64,000 nucleotides of DNA, from the NCBI GenBank assembly GCA_016185125.1, contig JACPOC010000034.1:56012-120011 (forward strand). The letters run 5' to 3'. Below, piece by piece: positions 6,854 through 16,828 of this stretch. Position 1 is the first letter of the stretch. Every line of letters begins with the position of its first letter. A model generated the notes under the pieces. That model saw only the letters and a list, made by a program, of their open reading frames with translations, ran no database searches and was not told the DNA's origin. The DNA comes from Bacteroidota bacterium (GTDB lineage Bacteria; Bacteroidota; Bacteroidia; B-17B0; Aurantibacillaceae). The position numbers and the translations under genes were made by a program.

Positions 6854-8869
6854 TTACAAAATATTTATTCCAATTAAGGTAATATCATCTGTTTGCTGAA
6901 AATTTTGCTGCCACTTGCTTAATCTTTCTTCGAGTTGTTTTTTTTGCTGTGCAGGAGCTAAAACCGAAGTTTCACAAAGCCAGTGTTTTAATTTTTTAGT
7001 GGTGAGTTTTTTATCGTTTTGGCCTCCAAACTGGTCGGCCACTCCATCTGAAAATAGGAATACCCGCGAGTTTCTTTTTAATTCAAGTGCAATTTCTGTA
7101 AAGCTAATCACCGCATTATTATTGGCACTGATGTCAATTTTATCGCCTCTTACCTCATTCAGTTCATTACCCTCCACTATAAATAAAGGCCTGTTGGCGC
7201 CGGCATATAACCATTTATTGTTTGTATGTACAAGGCACGAAATTTCCATTCCGTCGTTAACAGCTTCCTCGTTTGTTTTTTGTCCCAATAATCCCACAAA
7301 ATGTGTATTTATTTGAGTTAAAAAATTGGCGGGACTTAATTTTTGTTCGCATAACTCTTTACACTTTTCAAGCGCTATAACGCTAAGAATAGCACCCGGA
7401 ACGCCATGCCCGGTACAATCTCCAACCAAATATAAAGTATAGTTTTGGTGAGAAAAAACATAATAAAAATCGCCACTTACAATGTTTTTTGGTTTATAAA
7501 TTAAAAACGAATTTTCAGGTGTAATAAGTTGGCTAAAAAAATTTGGCAATAAATTTCTTTGCAGTTTAAGAGCGTATTCAATACTGTCGGTTATCTCTTT
7601 TTTTTGCTCGTAAAGAACATTGTTTTGCTGACTTATGGTTGCGTTTTTACTTTGTAATAATTTAGCTGTTTGTTTTTGTTGCCTAAAGCTATAGAAAAGA
7701 AATAATGCCACAATAAAAACTCCCGCGCCGCCGGCTACAAATAAATTTCGCTGAGCCGAAGTTCTTTCTATTTGTAATTCCTGTGTTAAATTTTCGCTTT
7801 TAAGTCGGGTATTCTCTTCTTCTTTTTTAGCGGTTTGATAAGTAATATTTAACAAACTGGTTTGATGGCGGATATCTTCATTTGTAATTTCGTCGCTCAG
7901 TTTTTGAAATTCGATTTGGCTTTTATAAGCCCCTCGATAATCTTTTTTTAAAGCATAGTACCGCGACAACACTTCATAATAGTTTTTTAATCTGGCTTGA
8001 ATATTCTGATCTCTTAATACCGGATACGCCTGGTCAAGATAAATTTTACTGCTGTCTAAATTACCAAGTCCTTGCTGAGCCCTAGCAATATATACCTTGT
8101 TAAAAGCTGCCAGCGAATAATCTTCGTTTAATTTAGAATAATAAAGTGCAAGCCTTCCATTATAAAGGCTTTTAGAATATTGTCCGGTTTTAATGTAAAT
8201 CCTTGCTAATTCCCTGTTATATGCTTCCAGAGTGAGCATCAAATCCTTACTTGCCACTTTAATGGTATCCATAATCTTCCTTGCTTTATTTAAGTACTCA
8301 AGTTTAAGAGTTACTCCCGTATCTATTTGCGAAAGGTTTAATAGGCCGGTAATAATGTTATGTTTTAATCGCGGGTATTTATTAATATTGTCAGAGGCCA
8401 TTTTAATACCGTTCTCGAAATATTTTTTAGCTTCCTCTTTATTTCCCATTTCAAAATAAATAGAACCAATATTTAAATTACACGTAACATAAATAAATAT
8501 TATTCCTTTTTCCTTCGCAATTTGCTGCATCTTTATAAGCTTTTGTAAAGACTGATGAAAATCAGAATTTAACCAATATATCTGAGCTTTATATTCCATG
8601 CTTAATAACTCGCAGTAATCACAGCCTTTTTTATTATAGTACTTCTTAGAAATCTCAAGCATGCTATCAGCTTTTTTCAGATCATATCCAATATAGGCCC
8701 TAACCATTGACAGGGTGTACTTGCATTTGGCAGAATCTCCTTTAACGGTATCTACCGTATGGGATAGTTTTTTAATATTATCACTAACATCATTCTGCGC
8801 AAAAACAGTTTGAAAAAATAGTTGACACAGTAAAAAGAACAGTATATTAGCCTGGTACTTTAATGGCAT
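6854..8869 (-). CDS. TPR-domain SpoIIE-family protein phosphatase (membrane-bound)
   Basis: This 671-residue protein has a signal peptide (MPLKYQANILFFLLCQLFFQ), then about 330 residues of tetratricopeptide-like helices exposed outside the cytoplasm. One membrane helix follows at about residues 375-397 (VAGGAGVFIVALFLFYSF), then a coiled coil, then a PP2C/SpoIIE phosphatase domain to the C-terminus. Metal-binding marks are SGDFYYVF, VGDCTGHGVPGAILS and FSDGVADQFGG. Such proteins couple an outside signal to Ser/Thr dephosphorylation, often of anti-anti-sigma (STAS) proteins; the target is not visible here. A second copy of the same design lies at 24890-26860. Upstream is a divergent glycosyltransferase. 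Confidence 0.88.
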   Translation of the reverse strand: MPLKYQANILFFLLCQLFFQTVFAQNDVSDNIKKLSHTVDTVKGDSAKCKYTLSMVRAYIGYDLKKADSMLEISKKYYNKKGCDYCELLSMEYKAQIYWLNSDFHQSLQKLIKMQQIAKEKGIIFIYVTCNLNIGSIYFEMGNKEEAKKYFENGIKMASDNINKYPRLKHNIITGLLNLSQIDTGVTLKLEYLNKARKIMDTIKVASKDLMLTLEAYNRELARIYIKTGQYSKSLYNGRLALYYSKLNEDYSLAAFNKVYIARAQQGLGNLDSSKIYLDQAYPVLRDQNIQARLKNYYEVLSRYYALKKDYRGAYKSQIEFQKLSDEITNEDIRHQTSLLNITYQTAKKEEENTRLKSENLTQELQIERTSAQRNLFVAGGAGVFIVALFLFYSFRQQKQTAKLLQSKNATISQQNNVLYEQKKEITDSIEYALKLQRNLLPNFFSQLITPENSFLIYKPKNIVSGDFYYVFSHQNYTLYLVGDCTGHGVPGAILSVIALEKCKELCEQKLSPANFLTQINTHFVGLLGQKTNEEAVNDGMEISCLVHTNNKWLYAGANRPLFIVEGNELNEVRGDKIDISANNNAVISFTEIALELKRNSRVFLFSDGVADQFGGQNDKKLTTKKLKHWLCETSVLAPAQQKKQLEERLSKWQQNFQQTDDITLIGINIL

Positions 8870-8910
8870 ATTGAGGTATTTTAAATTAAAATTAATATTT
8901 TTATCCTTTA

Positions 8911-9882
8911 ATGAGTCAGCAACTTCAAATATCAGTAATTATTCCGTTATATAACGAAGAAAAATCGTTACCCGAACTTCACGATTGGATAGTTAAAATA
9001 ATGACCGAAAATAATTACAGCTACGAAATTATTTTCATTGATGATGGAAGTAAGGATAATTCGTGGGATGTGATAAGAGAGCTTTCGCAAAAAAATTCTC
9101 ATGCAAAAGCTATTAAATTCAGAAGAAATTATGGCAAATCTCCCGCACTTCACGTAGGCTTTGAAGCCGCTCAGGGCGAAGTGGTTATTACCATGGATGC
9201 CGATCTTCAAGATAGTCCGGATGAAATACCCGGCCTTTACAAAATGGTAACAAATGATGGTTACGATTTGGTTAGCGGCTGGAAACAAAAACGATACGAT
9301 AACGCTTTCACAAAAAACCTTCCTTCAAAAATTTATAACTGGACCAACAGAAAAATAAGCGGCATTCGACTTCATGATATGAATTGCGGCTTAAAAGCTT
9401 ATCGCAAAAAAGTGGTAAAAAGCATTGAAATTTACGGAGAAATGCACCGTTTTATTCCGGTAATGGCTAAGTCGGCGGGTTTTCATAAAATTGGCGAAAA
9501 AGTGGTTCAGCACCAAGCCAGAAAATACGGAACAAGTAAGTTTGGGTGGGACAGATTTATCAATGGTTTTCTTGATCTTTTAACCATAACCTTTCTTTCA
9601 AAATTTGGTAAAAGACCCATGCACTTTTTTGGATTGGTAGGAACTCTTTTATTTTTATTAGGATTTGGATTTGCCTTTTACTTGGGCGTATTTAAAATTT
9701 ATTGTGTTTTCTCACATCATCCTGCACGATTATTAACGCAACGTCCCTCTTTTTATATTTCGCTTGTATGTATGATTATAGGCAGCATGATGTTTTTAGC
9801 AGGATTTTTAGGTGAACTTATTTTAAGAAACAGTCCGGTGCGAAATAATTACCTGCTTGATGAAAAGCTAAATTTAAAGTAA
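8911..9882 (+). CDS. Glycosyltransferase family 2 (DPM1/GtrB-like, membrane anchored)
   Basis: This 323-residue enzyme has an N-terminal GT-A domain of family GT2 and two C-terminal membrane helices (about residues 242-265 and 285-310). The nucleotide-binding strand is ISVIIPLYNEEKS, the metal-binding segment is MDADLQDSPDEIP, and a GMNCG-like acceptor region reads DMNCGLKAYRKKV. This layout matches enzymes that load a sugar onto undecaprenyl phosphate for use on the periplasmic side. It is followed after one base by a small membrane protein gene, probably co-transcribed. The sugar donor is unknown. Confidence 0.87.
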   Translation: MSQQLQISVIIPLYNEEKSLPELHDWIVKIMTENNYSYEIIFIDDGSKDNSWDVIRELSQKNSHAKAIKFRRNYGKSPALHVGFEAAQGEVVITMDADLQDSPDEIPGLYKMVTNDGYDLVSGWKQKRYDNAFTKNLPSKIYNWTNRKISGIRLHDMNCGLKAYRKKVVKSIEIYGEMHRFIPVMAKSAGFHKIGEKVVQHQARKYGTSKFGWDRFINGFLDLLTITFLSKFGKRPMHFFGLVGTLLFLLGFGFAFYLGVFKIYCVFSHHPARLLTQRPSFYISLVCMIIGSMMFLAGFLGELILRNSPVRNNYLLDEKLNLK

Positions 9883-9883
9883 C

Positions 9884-10483
9884 ATGGCCCAAGAGGGAAA
9901 AAAGCGACCGCCACGCACTCCGCTAACTCCCGAAGAAGTTGCTGACTTTGTTCTTTTAAAAAAGATCCGTGAACATAAAAAAATAGCAAAATTCAGAACT
10001 ACAAAAGCTTATAAATTCTTTAACATTTTTAATGTAGTTTGTTTTTTTATTTATTGCGAATTGTTTTTTTGTTTCTTAGGCCCTTGTCATTATCAAACGC
10101 ATTATACTAAAAATGTTCAGGTAAATTACGGAAAACAAATATCAGAACTTACTTATGATCGCATAGTTTCAAGTATTAAAATTATAAGTGTAGATGATAA
10201 TAAATATGAATTTCAGGTGAACGAATTTATAGAACCACCGCCAAAATTTTCCATCTTTGAAGTAGGGAAAGATTTTTTGCTTCAAAAAGAAATTAAGGGC
10301 TCTTTATCTACTTCCAATCATCAATATCAGATTCAGCGTGCCAGTCCCATACTTTTTCTATCGGTATTTGTAGCTGTGTTTTCTTTTATTTTTTATTCAT
10401 ACAATCTTAATCAAAACCCGCATTCTTTAAAAGCCATTACAAGTATCAATGCCATAACGGTTTTGGTGTTTTTATTAATATAG
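9884..10483 (+). CDS. Unknown membrane protein paired with the GT2 gene
   Basis: I do not recognise a family for this 199-residue protein. A basic, Pro/Lys-rich N-terminus (about 45 residues) precedes a hydrophobic segment at about 45-68 (FFNIFNVVCFFIYCELFFCF). A polar domain of about 80 residues follows, then two more hydrophobic segments near 150-172 and 183-199. Its ATG comes one base after the stop of the upstream GT2 gene, so the two are expressed together, and a role in the same glycolipid step or in anchoring is an inference from position only. Confidence 0.75.
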   Translation: MAQEGKKRPPRTPLTPEEVADFVLLKKIREHKKIAKFRTTKAYKFFNIFNVVCFFIYCELFFCFLGPCHYQTHYTKNVQVNYGKQISELTYDRIVSSIKIISVDDNKYEFQVNEFIEPPPKFSIFEVGKDFLLQKEIKGSLSTSNHQYQIQRASPILFLSVFVAVFSFIFYSYNLNQNPHSLKAITSINAITVLVFLLI

Positions 10484-10506
10484 GCCAATGGTTGTATCAA
10501 TTTGCA

Positions 10507-10538
10507 AATAAAAAAAGCGCAGGAACACACGCCCGCGC
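10507..10538 (-). terminator. Rho-independent terminator of the T9SS adhesin gene
   Basis: On the minus strand the stem GCGCGGG / CCTGCGC (7 pairs with one G-U, arms at 10538..10532 and 10523..10517, loop of 8) is followed by a run of seven T and further T-rich DNA (10516..10507). It lies just past the stop of the 1222-residue gene. Confidence 0.6.
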
Positions 10539-10566
10539 CATCTTACACACACAAAAAACAATGCAC

Positions 10567-13500
10567 TTATCGGTTTATAGTAACGTGCCCGGTTTTATGA
10601 TATATTTTCCCATCTAATCCCTTGTACTTAACCTTATAAACATACACATCGTTAGGGCAGTCAGCTCCTTTAAAGGTTCCCGGCCATCCAACAGCCCGAT
10701 CAACCGAATTAAACATCTCAACTCCCCATCGGTTAAAAATAATTACCTGCACCTCATAAATATTAAAACCATACACATAAAATACATCATTCAATCCATC
10801 CTGGTTTGGCGTAATGGCGTTGGGTATATAAACTCCAAATTCAGTAGTAATCTCCACACAAACTACATCTGTATTTTTGCATCCAAATTCATTTTCCGCT
10901 AGTAAGGTATAGCAACTGTTGTTTAAGGGTTGTATTTGTGTTTCCGGACAAACGCTACACCATATATTGGAGCCCTCCACCCATGTTAAAGTTCCTGTTC
11001 CGGTTCCTTTTACTAATTTATATTCTTCTAAATTAAAAGTTGTATCTCTGCCTGCATTAACCAAGGGCAAAGGGTTTACTTTTACCAGAATGGTATTTGT
11101 GGTAGCACAATTTCCGTTAAATGAAGAGTTAACCGAATATACTATTGAAGCAGATGGCGAACTAACTACCGAATTTCCATAAGTAATATTTAAACCGGTT
11201 GACGGTATCCACAAATATGTATTACCCCCCGAAACCGTTATAGAGGTTTTTTCACCTGCACATATATTTTTGTTTGCCGGAAGATTTGCCTCAGCGTTTG
11301 GCACTACAACAATTGAGTACGAAAGTAATTGCGAACAACTTACTGAACCCAAACTATTGTATGCCACCACTGTATAATTGGTAGAAATAGAAGGAGAGGC
11401 GATTACCATACTGCCTGTTGTTGAAGAGAGTGATTCTAAAGGCGACCAGTTAAAATTCTGCGCCCCCCCTGCAAAAAGTGAAGTTGAACTTCCTGCACAT
11501 ACGAAGGTTTTGGGCGAACTGATTGTTGCATTAGGTAGCGGAATAACATATACTGGCAAAGTAGCCGACCCGGTGCATAAACCATTATTTCCCATAATGG
11601 TATAAGTTGTGGAATTAACCGGGGTAGCTACCACAAAATTGCCGGTGGTATTACTCAAACCGTTAGATGGACTCCAGCTAAAACTATTAGCGCCATTAAC
11701 TAATAAGTTGGTTGAATTCCCTGCACAAATAGTTTCTTGCGATGCTGATGCAAATAAATTCGGAACCGGAATTACTGTAACGGTTATAAAAGCATTGCTA
11801 GTACAGGTGTTTAAAGACCCTAATACAGTATATGTTTGATCTGCAGCCGGGCTGGCACTAACCATTGCCCCGTTAGGTGAAGATAAACTTCCTGAAGGAG
11901 ACCAGGTATAATTACTAGCACCATTGGCAGTTAAATTGATTGAACTACCAGCACAAACTGTTGGCGAAATAGGGGTAATGCTAATAGTTGGTGTTGGTAA
12001 AATTGTTAAGGAAGTTGATTGCGTTGCAGCAAAACATCCTCCCATGCTGCCGTTGATGTTATAGGTAGTGGAGTTAATCGGACTGGCCGTAACAACAGAC
12101 CCCACCGTTGTATTTAAACCAGTTGGAGGACTCCATGAATATGATGATGCCCCACCGGCCGTAAACGTAAAACTACCTCCCTGACAAATACTGGTTGAAC
12201 TCGGACTAACAGTTATGGTGGGATTAGGAATTATCAATACACTGGTTTGTGTAGTATTACTGCAAATACCATTAACCCCTATTAACGTAATAGTTCCATT
12301 TTGAGGTATTCCCGAAACAACCGCGTTGGAAATCGGCCCTAATGCCGAATTGTTAAAAGAACTGTTAGTAGTTAAAGGCGTGCTTAAACTCCAAGTGTAA
12401 TTGGTAGCGCCTGAAGCTGAAGCAAAAAAAGTAAAAGGAGAACCATTTGTGTTTTGTGCACAAATTGTATTGGATGATAAAGCAATGGAAATGGTAGGTG
12501 AAGGAATAACACTCACAGTTGTTACGGCTGATCCCGTGCACACGCCTGTTGAACCTGAAATGGTAAAAGTGGTTGTTGTTTGCGGATTTACTGAAAAGGT
12601 GTTGGGTGTTATTTGTGAAACCCCCACCGCAGGATTCCAGGTATAATTGGAAGCCCCCGCAAGCGTATAACCTAATGCTGCATCTGCAGAACATTTAGTC
12701 GGGTTAGCAGGAGTAACAGTTAAATTTAAAGTTCCCTGCGTATTCACAACGTTTATAGTGTTTGTACCCGAGCATGGATTTACTGTATTTGAAACGCTAA
12801 CAGTAAATATACCCGCCGAATTAACTGTTATACTTGGCGTGCCCTGTCCGGAAACAATTCCGGAACCCGACCAAACTATTGTATTTGTGCTTGCATTGGG
12901 TGTTACCGATAATTGAACTGTAGGGTTGGTGCAAGTTATACTTCCAGAAGAAGTAACTGTTAGATTCATAGGCGGCTGAGACGAAAAAACGTTTATTGTA
13001 GCTGAACCTGCGCAGGCATTAACTGTATTTGTAATGGCTACCGAATACAAACCTGCTGCATTAACTGTAATGCTTGGTGTACCTTGTCCTGAAATAATTC
13101 CCGGGCCTGTCCACACAATGGTGTTTGTAGAGGTATTTGGAGTTACGGCCAACTGAACAGTAGAGTTGGTGCAGGTAATAGAACCAGTTGAGGTAATGGC
13201 TGGAGTAATGAGCGTTGTTTGCGCCACTACTGTAAAAGAATTTGATACTGTGTAAGTTGGGCAGTTACTTCCCGCACAAGTTGTAAAGGAGTAAACACCC
13301 GGCTGATTAACAGTGATTGTAGGGGTAAACTGTCCGGCAATAATTCCGGGTCCCGACCAAGTGTAATTGCAGGTTGCCAGTGAAGAAGATTGAATAGCAT
13401 TAACCGGATAACCTATACCCGCCGGTATTACCTGCGCCACCAAATTTAATTGAGTAACGTTACAGTTTAAAATTCCTCCATTGGGAGCCAAAACAGTGCC

Positions 13501-14235
13501 TGTAGGAATGGGAATAGCACAACCGGCAAAATCGCTTGGACTCACAATGTTCCCCTGCATTGTAAAAGTAATGGTTGAGTTGCCGGGAATAATATTACCG
13601 GCATAAAAATTTCCATTGTGATAATACACACTGTTTCCTACAATTGCAAAACCTCCACCCGCGCTGCTGGTAGGATTATTGGCCAAATTCCACGAGCATT
13701 TTACAGCGCCGTTAGGTCCGTACACCGTTAAAGATTGTGGAGCGGTATTCTTTAAAATAAAAAAATTGCCTGCCGCGTCGACAACAACATCGTATGGTCC
13801 GCCTCCGCTAAAGCCAGCAAGTGTAGTAAGTAAAGTGCCCGGACCGGTACCGTTATAAACATATATTTGCCCCGTACCTCCAACCAAATTATAAAGAAAT
13901 CCTCCGCCCCCGCCAATGTTAACAGCAGCTCCATTTCCGGTACTGTGGTTGGTATTTGTCCAATTAGTGCCGTTATAATACCAATAGGTTCCACCCGCCG
14001 TTGTCCAGTATGTAGGATTAGGAGCAGGAAAACCAAACGCAGGCCCAACTGCCAAACCGCCGGAACCTGCGGGTAAATTGCTCATTACCACGCCTGATGC
14101 TCCGGGCAAAGGAACAGTTTGGAAATTGATACTTGAACCGTTGTGAATATAAACTTGATTATTAGGACAAGTAGGTGCCTGAGAGAATAAATAACCCCAA
14201 AAGATTATAAAAAAGAAACTTAGAGATAATTTCAT
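10567..14235 (-). CDS. Large secreted repeat protein with T9SS type B (gliding motility-associated) C-terminal domain
   Basis: This 1222-residue protein begins with a signal peptide (MKLSLSFFFIIFWGYLFSQA). After a Gly/Asn-rich region of about 230 residues come three Ig-like repeats sharing a GPGIISGQGTPSITVN core (the first degenerate). Then come seven repeats of about 80 residues with the pattern ...ICAGxSxxLxAxGAxxYxWSPxxGL... The last 90 residues form the type B sorting domain: YIPNAITPNQDGLNDVFYV, then IFNRWGVEMFNS and a closing HKTGHVTINR. The T9SS exports it across the outer membrane, probably onto the surface. The repeats suggest an adhesin or a matrix or gliding component; no enzyme domain is seen. 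Confidence 0.88.
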   Translation of the reverse strand: MKLSLSFFFIIFWGYLFSQAPTCPNNQVYIHNGSSINFQTVPLPGASGVVMSNLPAGSGGLAVGPAFGFPAPNPTYWTTAGGTYWYYNGTNWTNTNHSTGNGAAVNIGGGGGFLYNLVGGTGQIYVYNGTGPGTLLTTLAGFSGGGPYDVVVDAAGNFFILKNTAPQSLTVYGPNGAVKCSWNLANNPTSSAGGGFAIVGNSVYYHNGNFYAGNIIPGNSTITFTMQGNIVSPSDFAGCAIPIPTGTVLAPNGGILNCNVTQLNLVAQVIPAGIGYPVNAIQSSSLATCNYTWSGPGIIAGQFTPTITVNQPGVYSFTTCAGSNCPTYTVSNSFTVVAQTTLITPAITSTGSITCTNSTVQLAVTPNTSTNTIVWTGPGIISGQGTPSITVNAAGLYSVAITNTVNACAGSATINVFSSQPPMNLTVTSSGSITCTNPTVQLSVTPNASTNTIVWSGSGIVSGQGTPSITVNSAGIFTVSVSNTVNPCSGTNTINVVNTQGTLNLTVTPANPTKCSADAALGYTLAGASNYTWNPAVGVSQITPNTFSVNPQTTTTFTISGSTGVCTGSAVTTVSVIPSPTISIALSSNTICAQNTNGSPFTFFASASGATNYTWSLSTPLTTNSSFNNSALGPISNAVVSGIPQNGTITLIGVNGICSNTTQTSVLIIPNPTITVSPSSTSICQGGSFTFTAGGASSYSWSPPTGLNTTVGSVVTASPINSTTYNINGSMGGCFAATQSTSLTILPTPTISITPISPTVCAGSSINLTANGASNYTWSPSGSLSSPNGAMVSASPAADQTYTVLGSLNTCTSNAFITVTVIPVPNLFASASQETICAGNSTNLLVNGANSFSWSPSNGLSNTTGNFVVATPVNSTTYTIMGNNGLCTGSATLPVYVIPLPNATISSPKTFVCAGSSTSLFAGGAQNFNWSPLESLSSTTGSMVIASPSISTNYTVVAYNSLGSVSCSQLLSYSIVVVPNAEANLPANKNICAGEKTSITVSGGNTYLWIPSTGLNITYGNSVVSSPSASIVYSVNSSFNGNCATTNTILVKVNPLPLVNAGRDTTFNLEEYKLVKGTGTGTLTWVEGSNIWCSVCPETQIQPLNNSCYTLLAENEFGCKNTDVVCVEITTEFGVYIPNAITPNQDGLNDVFYVYGFNIYEVQVIIFNRWGVEMFNSVDRAVGWPGTFKGADCPNDVYVYKVKYKGLDGKIYHKTGHVTINR

Positions 14236-14250
14236 GAGCTTGGATTAAAA

Positions 14251-14258
14251 CAAATTTA
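14251..14258 (-). promoter_or_regulatory. Candidate -7 box of the T9SS adhesin gene
   Basis: TAAATTTG on the minus strand (14258..14251) fits TAnnTTTG and lies 15 bases upstream of the ATG. The -33 element is not clear. Confidence 0.35.
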
Positions 14259-14416
14259 GTTAAAAAAAACACGCTTATCAGATAATCACACCACCACTTA
14301 TTAAAATATAGCTTTGAGTGAGTAAACCAATAAAAAACTTTACCAAACTGTTCATACAATTTTACATTTTATTCCCATCCTTTTTAAATTTATTCACCAC
14401 CTTTGTAAACCTTAAA

Positions 14417-16828
14417 ATGAGCCATTATTTAGACGAACTTAATCCTGCGCAAAGTGCCGCCGCTACTGCCACTGAAGGCCCGGTGATGATTATTGCCGGA
14501 GCCGGATCGGGTAAAACCCGTGTACTCACTTACCGCATTGCTTATATTATGGAAAAAGGTAACGATGCCTTTAACATTCTGGCTCTTACTTTTACCAATA
14601 AAGCTGCTCGCGAAATGAAGGATCGCATCGCGAAAATTGTTGGGCCTAAAGAAGCCAAAAACCTTTGGATGGGAACTTTCCATAGCATCTTCGCCAAAAT
14701 TTTACGCATTGAAGCTGAAAAAATAGGCTATCCCAACAACTTTACTATTTATGATACGGATGATTGTAAAAGCGTTATCAAACAAATACTTAAAAACTTT
14801 AATCTTGATGATAAAATTTATAAACCTTCGCTGGTTTTAAATCGTATTAGCGACGCTAAAAATAAACTGATATCAGCTACACAATACGCCAACAATCCGG
14901 TTACACAACAGGAAGACGTTAGTAGCCGAAAACCCATGTTAGGTAAGATATTTATCGAATATCAGAAGCGGAATTTTAAAGCCGGCGCTATGGATTTTGA
15001 TGATCTTTTATATCAAACCAATGTTTTACTGCGCGATTTCCCTCAGGTACTTTTAAAGTATCAGGATAAATTCAGATATATATTGGTGGATGAGTACCAG
15101 GATACAAATTTTTCTCAATACGTAATCATCAAACAACTGGCAGCTCGTTTTTTAAACATTTGTGTGGTGGGTGATGATGCACAAAGTATTTACGGTTTCC
15201 GCGGAGCTAACATTCAAAACATTTTAAATTTCGAAAAAGATTATCCGCATCTTAAAACATTTAAACTGGAGCAGAATTACAGAAGTACACAAACCATTGT
15301 AGAAGCTGCCAACCAGATTATTGCCAACAATAAAGATCAGTTTAAAAAACACGTTTTTACCGATAACGAAGAAGGCAATAAAATAAAGATCATCCGTGCT
15401 AATACCGATAATGAAGAGGGGCAAAAAATTGTAAACTGCATTTTTGAAACCCGGATGCAAAACCAAGCCATGAACAGCGATTTTGCAATACTTTACCGCA
15501 CCAATGCGCAATCGCGCTCTTTTGAAGAATCATTAAGGCGTCTTAATATTCCTTATCGAATTTACGGCGGCGTAAGTTTTTATCAGCGTAAAGAAATTAA
15601 AGATGTACTGGCTTATTATCGCCTTACCATTAACAGCAAAGATGATGAAAGTTTAAAACGCATCATCAATTATCCGGCGCGAGGCATTGGCCAGAGTACC
15701 GTTGATAAAATTAGCGTGGCGGCTTCTGAACACGATATTAGTATGTTTACGGTGCTAACTAATTTAAGAGATTTTAATTTAGGAATTAATGCCGGAATTG
15801 CTTCTAAAATAAGTGAGTTTGTTGCGCAGATCAAAAATTACGCGTCGATGGTTCCGTTTAAAGATGCTTTTGAAATGGCCAACCATATTGCGGTGCACAC
15901 CGGTTTGGTACGTGAATTGTATTCTGATAAAACGCCGGAAGGGGTAAGTCGTTACGAAAACATTCAGGAGTTATTAAATGGTATTAAAGATTTTGTGGAA
16001 CAAGAACGCACGCCCCAGGAAGACGAATTAAATGAAGTGATTAAACAAACCTTTGTAACAGCAAGCGGCGATTTGTTTACCGAAGGAGAAAAAGATAATT
16101 CGTTAAAAACCCTGGATGAATTTATGCAGGAAATTACCTTGCTCACCGATGTGGATAAAGATAAGGACGATGAAAAAAACGCTGACAAAGTAAGTTTAAT
16201 GACCGTGCATGCCGCTAAGGGACTTGAGTTTAAATACGTTTATGTGGTAGGTTTGGAGGAGAATTTGTTTCCCTCGCAAATGGCTTTAAATAACCGAAGC
16301 GATTTGGAGGAAGAGCGCCGATTATTTTATGTGGCTGTAACACGCGCCGAAAAACAGGCCACGCTCAGCTTTGCCACCACCCGCTACCGCTTTGGTAATT
16401 TAATTTATTGCGAGCCAAGTCGCTTTATTGATGAGATTGATGATAAGTACGTTGATTATCCTGAAGAGCCGCAAACCTCCACTTTTAACGATAACTTTTT
16501 TGAGAAATTCAGGAACAATTATAACGGAGAGCCTGGTAAAGAAAACGCAGCTAAAAATACTCAGGGTGCAAAGGTGATTAATTTTAATCCGCAGGGCAAA
16601 AAATTAATTAACCTGCGAACGCAAAACTTAGCTTCGGCCATAACCCCTGTTGATCTTGCTTCCAATCAATTGCTAGTTGCAGGAGACACCGTACTTCACG
16701 AAAAATTTGGCAAAGGATCTATTTTAGCCCTTGAAGGTAAATGGCCTGAAACCAAAGCGCTGATCATGTTTGATGTCGGTGGTCAGAAAAACCTGTTGCT
16801 TAAGTTTGCAAGGCTTAATAAGGCTTAA
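14417..16828 (+). CDS. UvrD/PcrA-type superfamily 1A DNA helicase
   Basis: This 803-residue 3'-5' helicase acts in nucleotide excision and mismatch repair and in clearing polymerases and recombinase from DNA. Motifs in order: Q-motif LNPAQSAAA, Walker A GAGSGKT with K33, Ia LALTFTNKAA, Walker B VDEYQDTN, motif III VVGDDAQSIYGFRGA, motif IV QNYRST, motif V SLMTVHAAKGLEFKYVYVVG, motif VI YVAVTRAEK. The last about 50 residues (DTVLHEKFGKGSILAL) form the Tudor-like tail that contacts RNA polymerase in PcrA/UvrD. The frame is open to 14318, but the ATG at 14417 starts exactly at the family N-terminus; the 33 extra residues are not homologous-looking. Whether it is called uvrD or pcrA cannot be decided here. 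Confidence 0.93.
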   Translation: MSHYLDELNPAQSAAATATEGPVMIIAGAGSGKTRVLTYRIAYIMEKGNDAFNILALTFTNKAAREMKDRIAKIVGPKEAKNLWMGTFHSIFAKILRIEAEKIGYPNNFTIYDTDDCKSVIKQILKNFNLDDKIYKPSLVLNRISDAKNKLISATQYANNPVTQQEDVSSRKPMLGKIFIEYQKRNFKAGAMDFDDLLYQTNVLLRDFPQVLLKYQDKFRYILVDEYQDTNFSQYVIIKQLAARFLNICVVGDDAQSIYGFRGANIQNILNFEKDYPHLKTFKLEQNYRSTQTIVEAANQIIANNKDQFKKHVFTDNEEGNKIKIIRANTDNEEGQKIVNCIFETRMQNQAMNSDFAILYRTNAQSRSFEESLRRLNIPYRIYGGVSFYQRKEIKDVLAYYRLTINSKDDESLKRIINYPARGIGQSTVDKISVAASEHDISMFTVLTNLRDFNLGINAGIASKISEFVAQIKNYASMVPFKDAFEMANHIAVHTGLVRELYSDKTPEGVSRYENIQELLNGIKDFVEQERTPQEDELNEVIKQTFVTASGDLFTEGEKDNSLKTLDEFMQEITLLTDVDKDKDDEKNADKVSLMTVHAAKGLEFKYVYVVGLEENLFPSQMALNNRSDLEEERRLFYVAVTRAEKQATLSFATTRYRFGNLIYCEPSRFIDEIDDKYVDYPEEPQTSTFNDNFFEKFRNNYNGEPGKENAAKNTQGAKVINFNPQGKKLINLRTQNLASAITPVDLASNQLLVAGDTVLHEKFGKGSILALEGKWPETKALIMFDVGGQKNLLLKFARLNKA

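Noticed and set aside
10919..12646. Plus-strand ORFs opposite the T9SS adhesin gene
   Set aside because: They are mirror readings of the Thr/Ser-rich repeats and recur with the repeat spacing.
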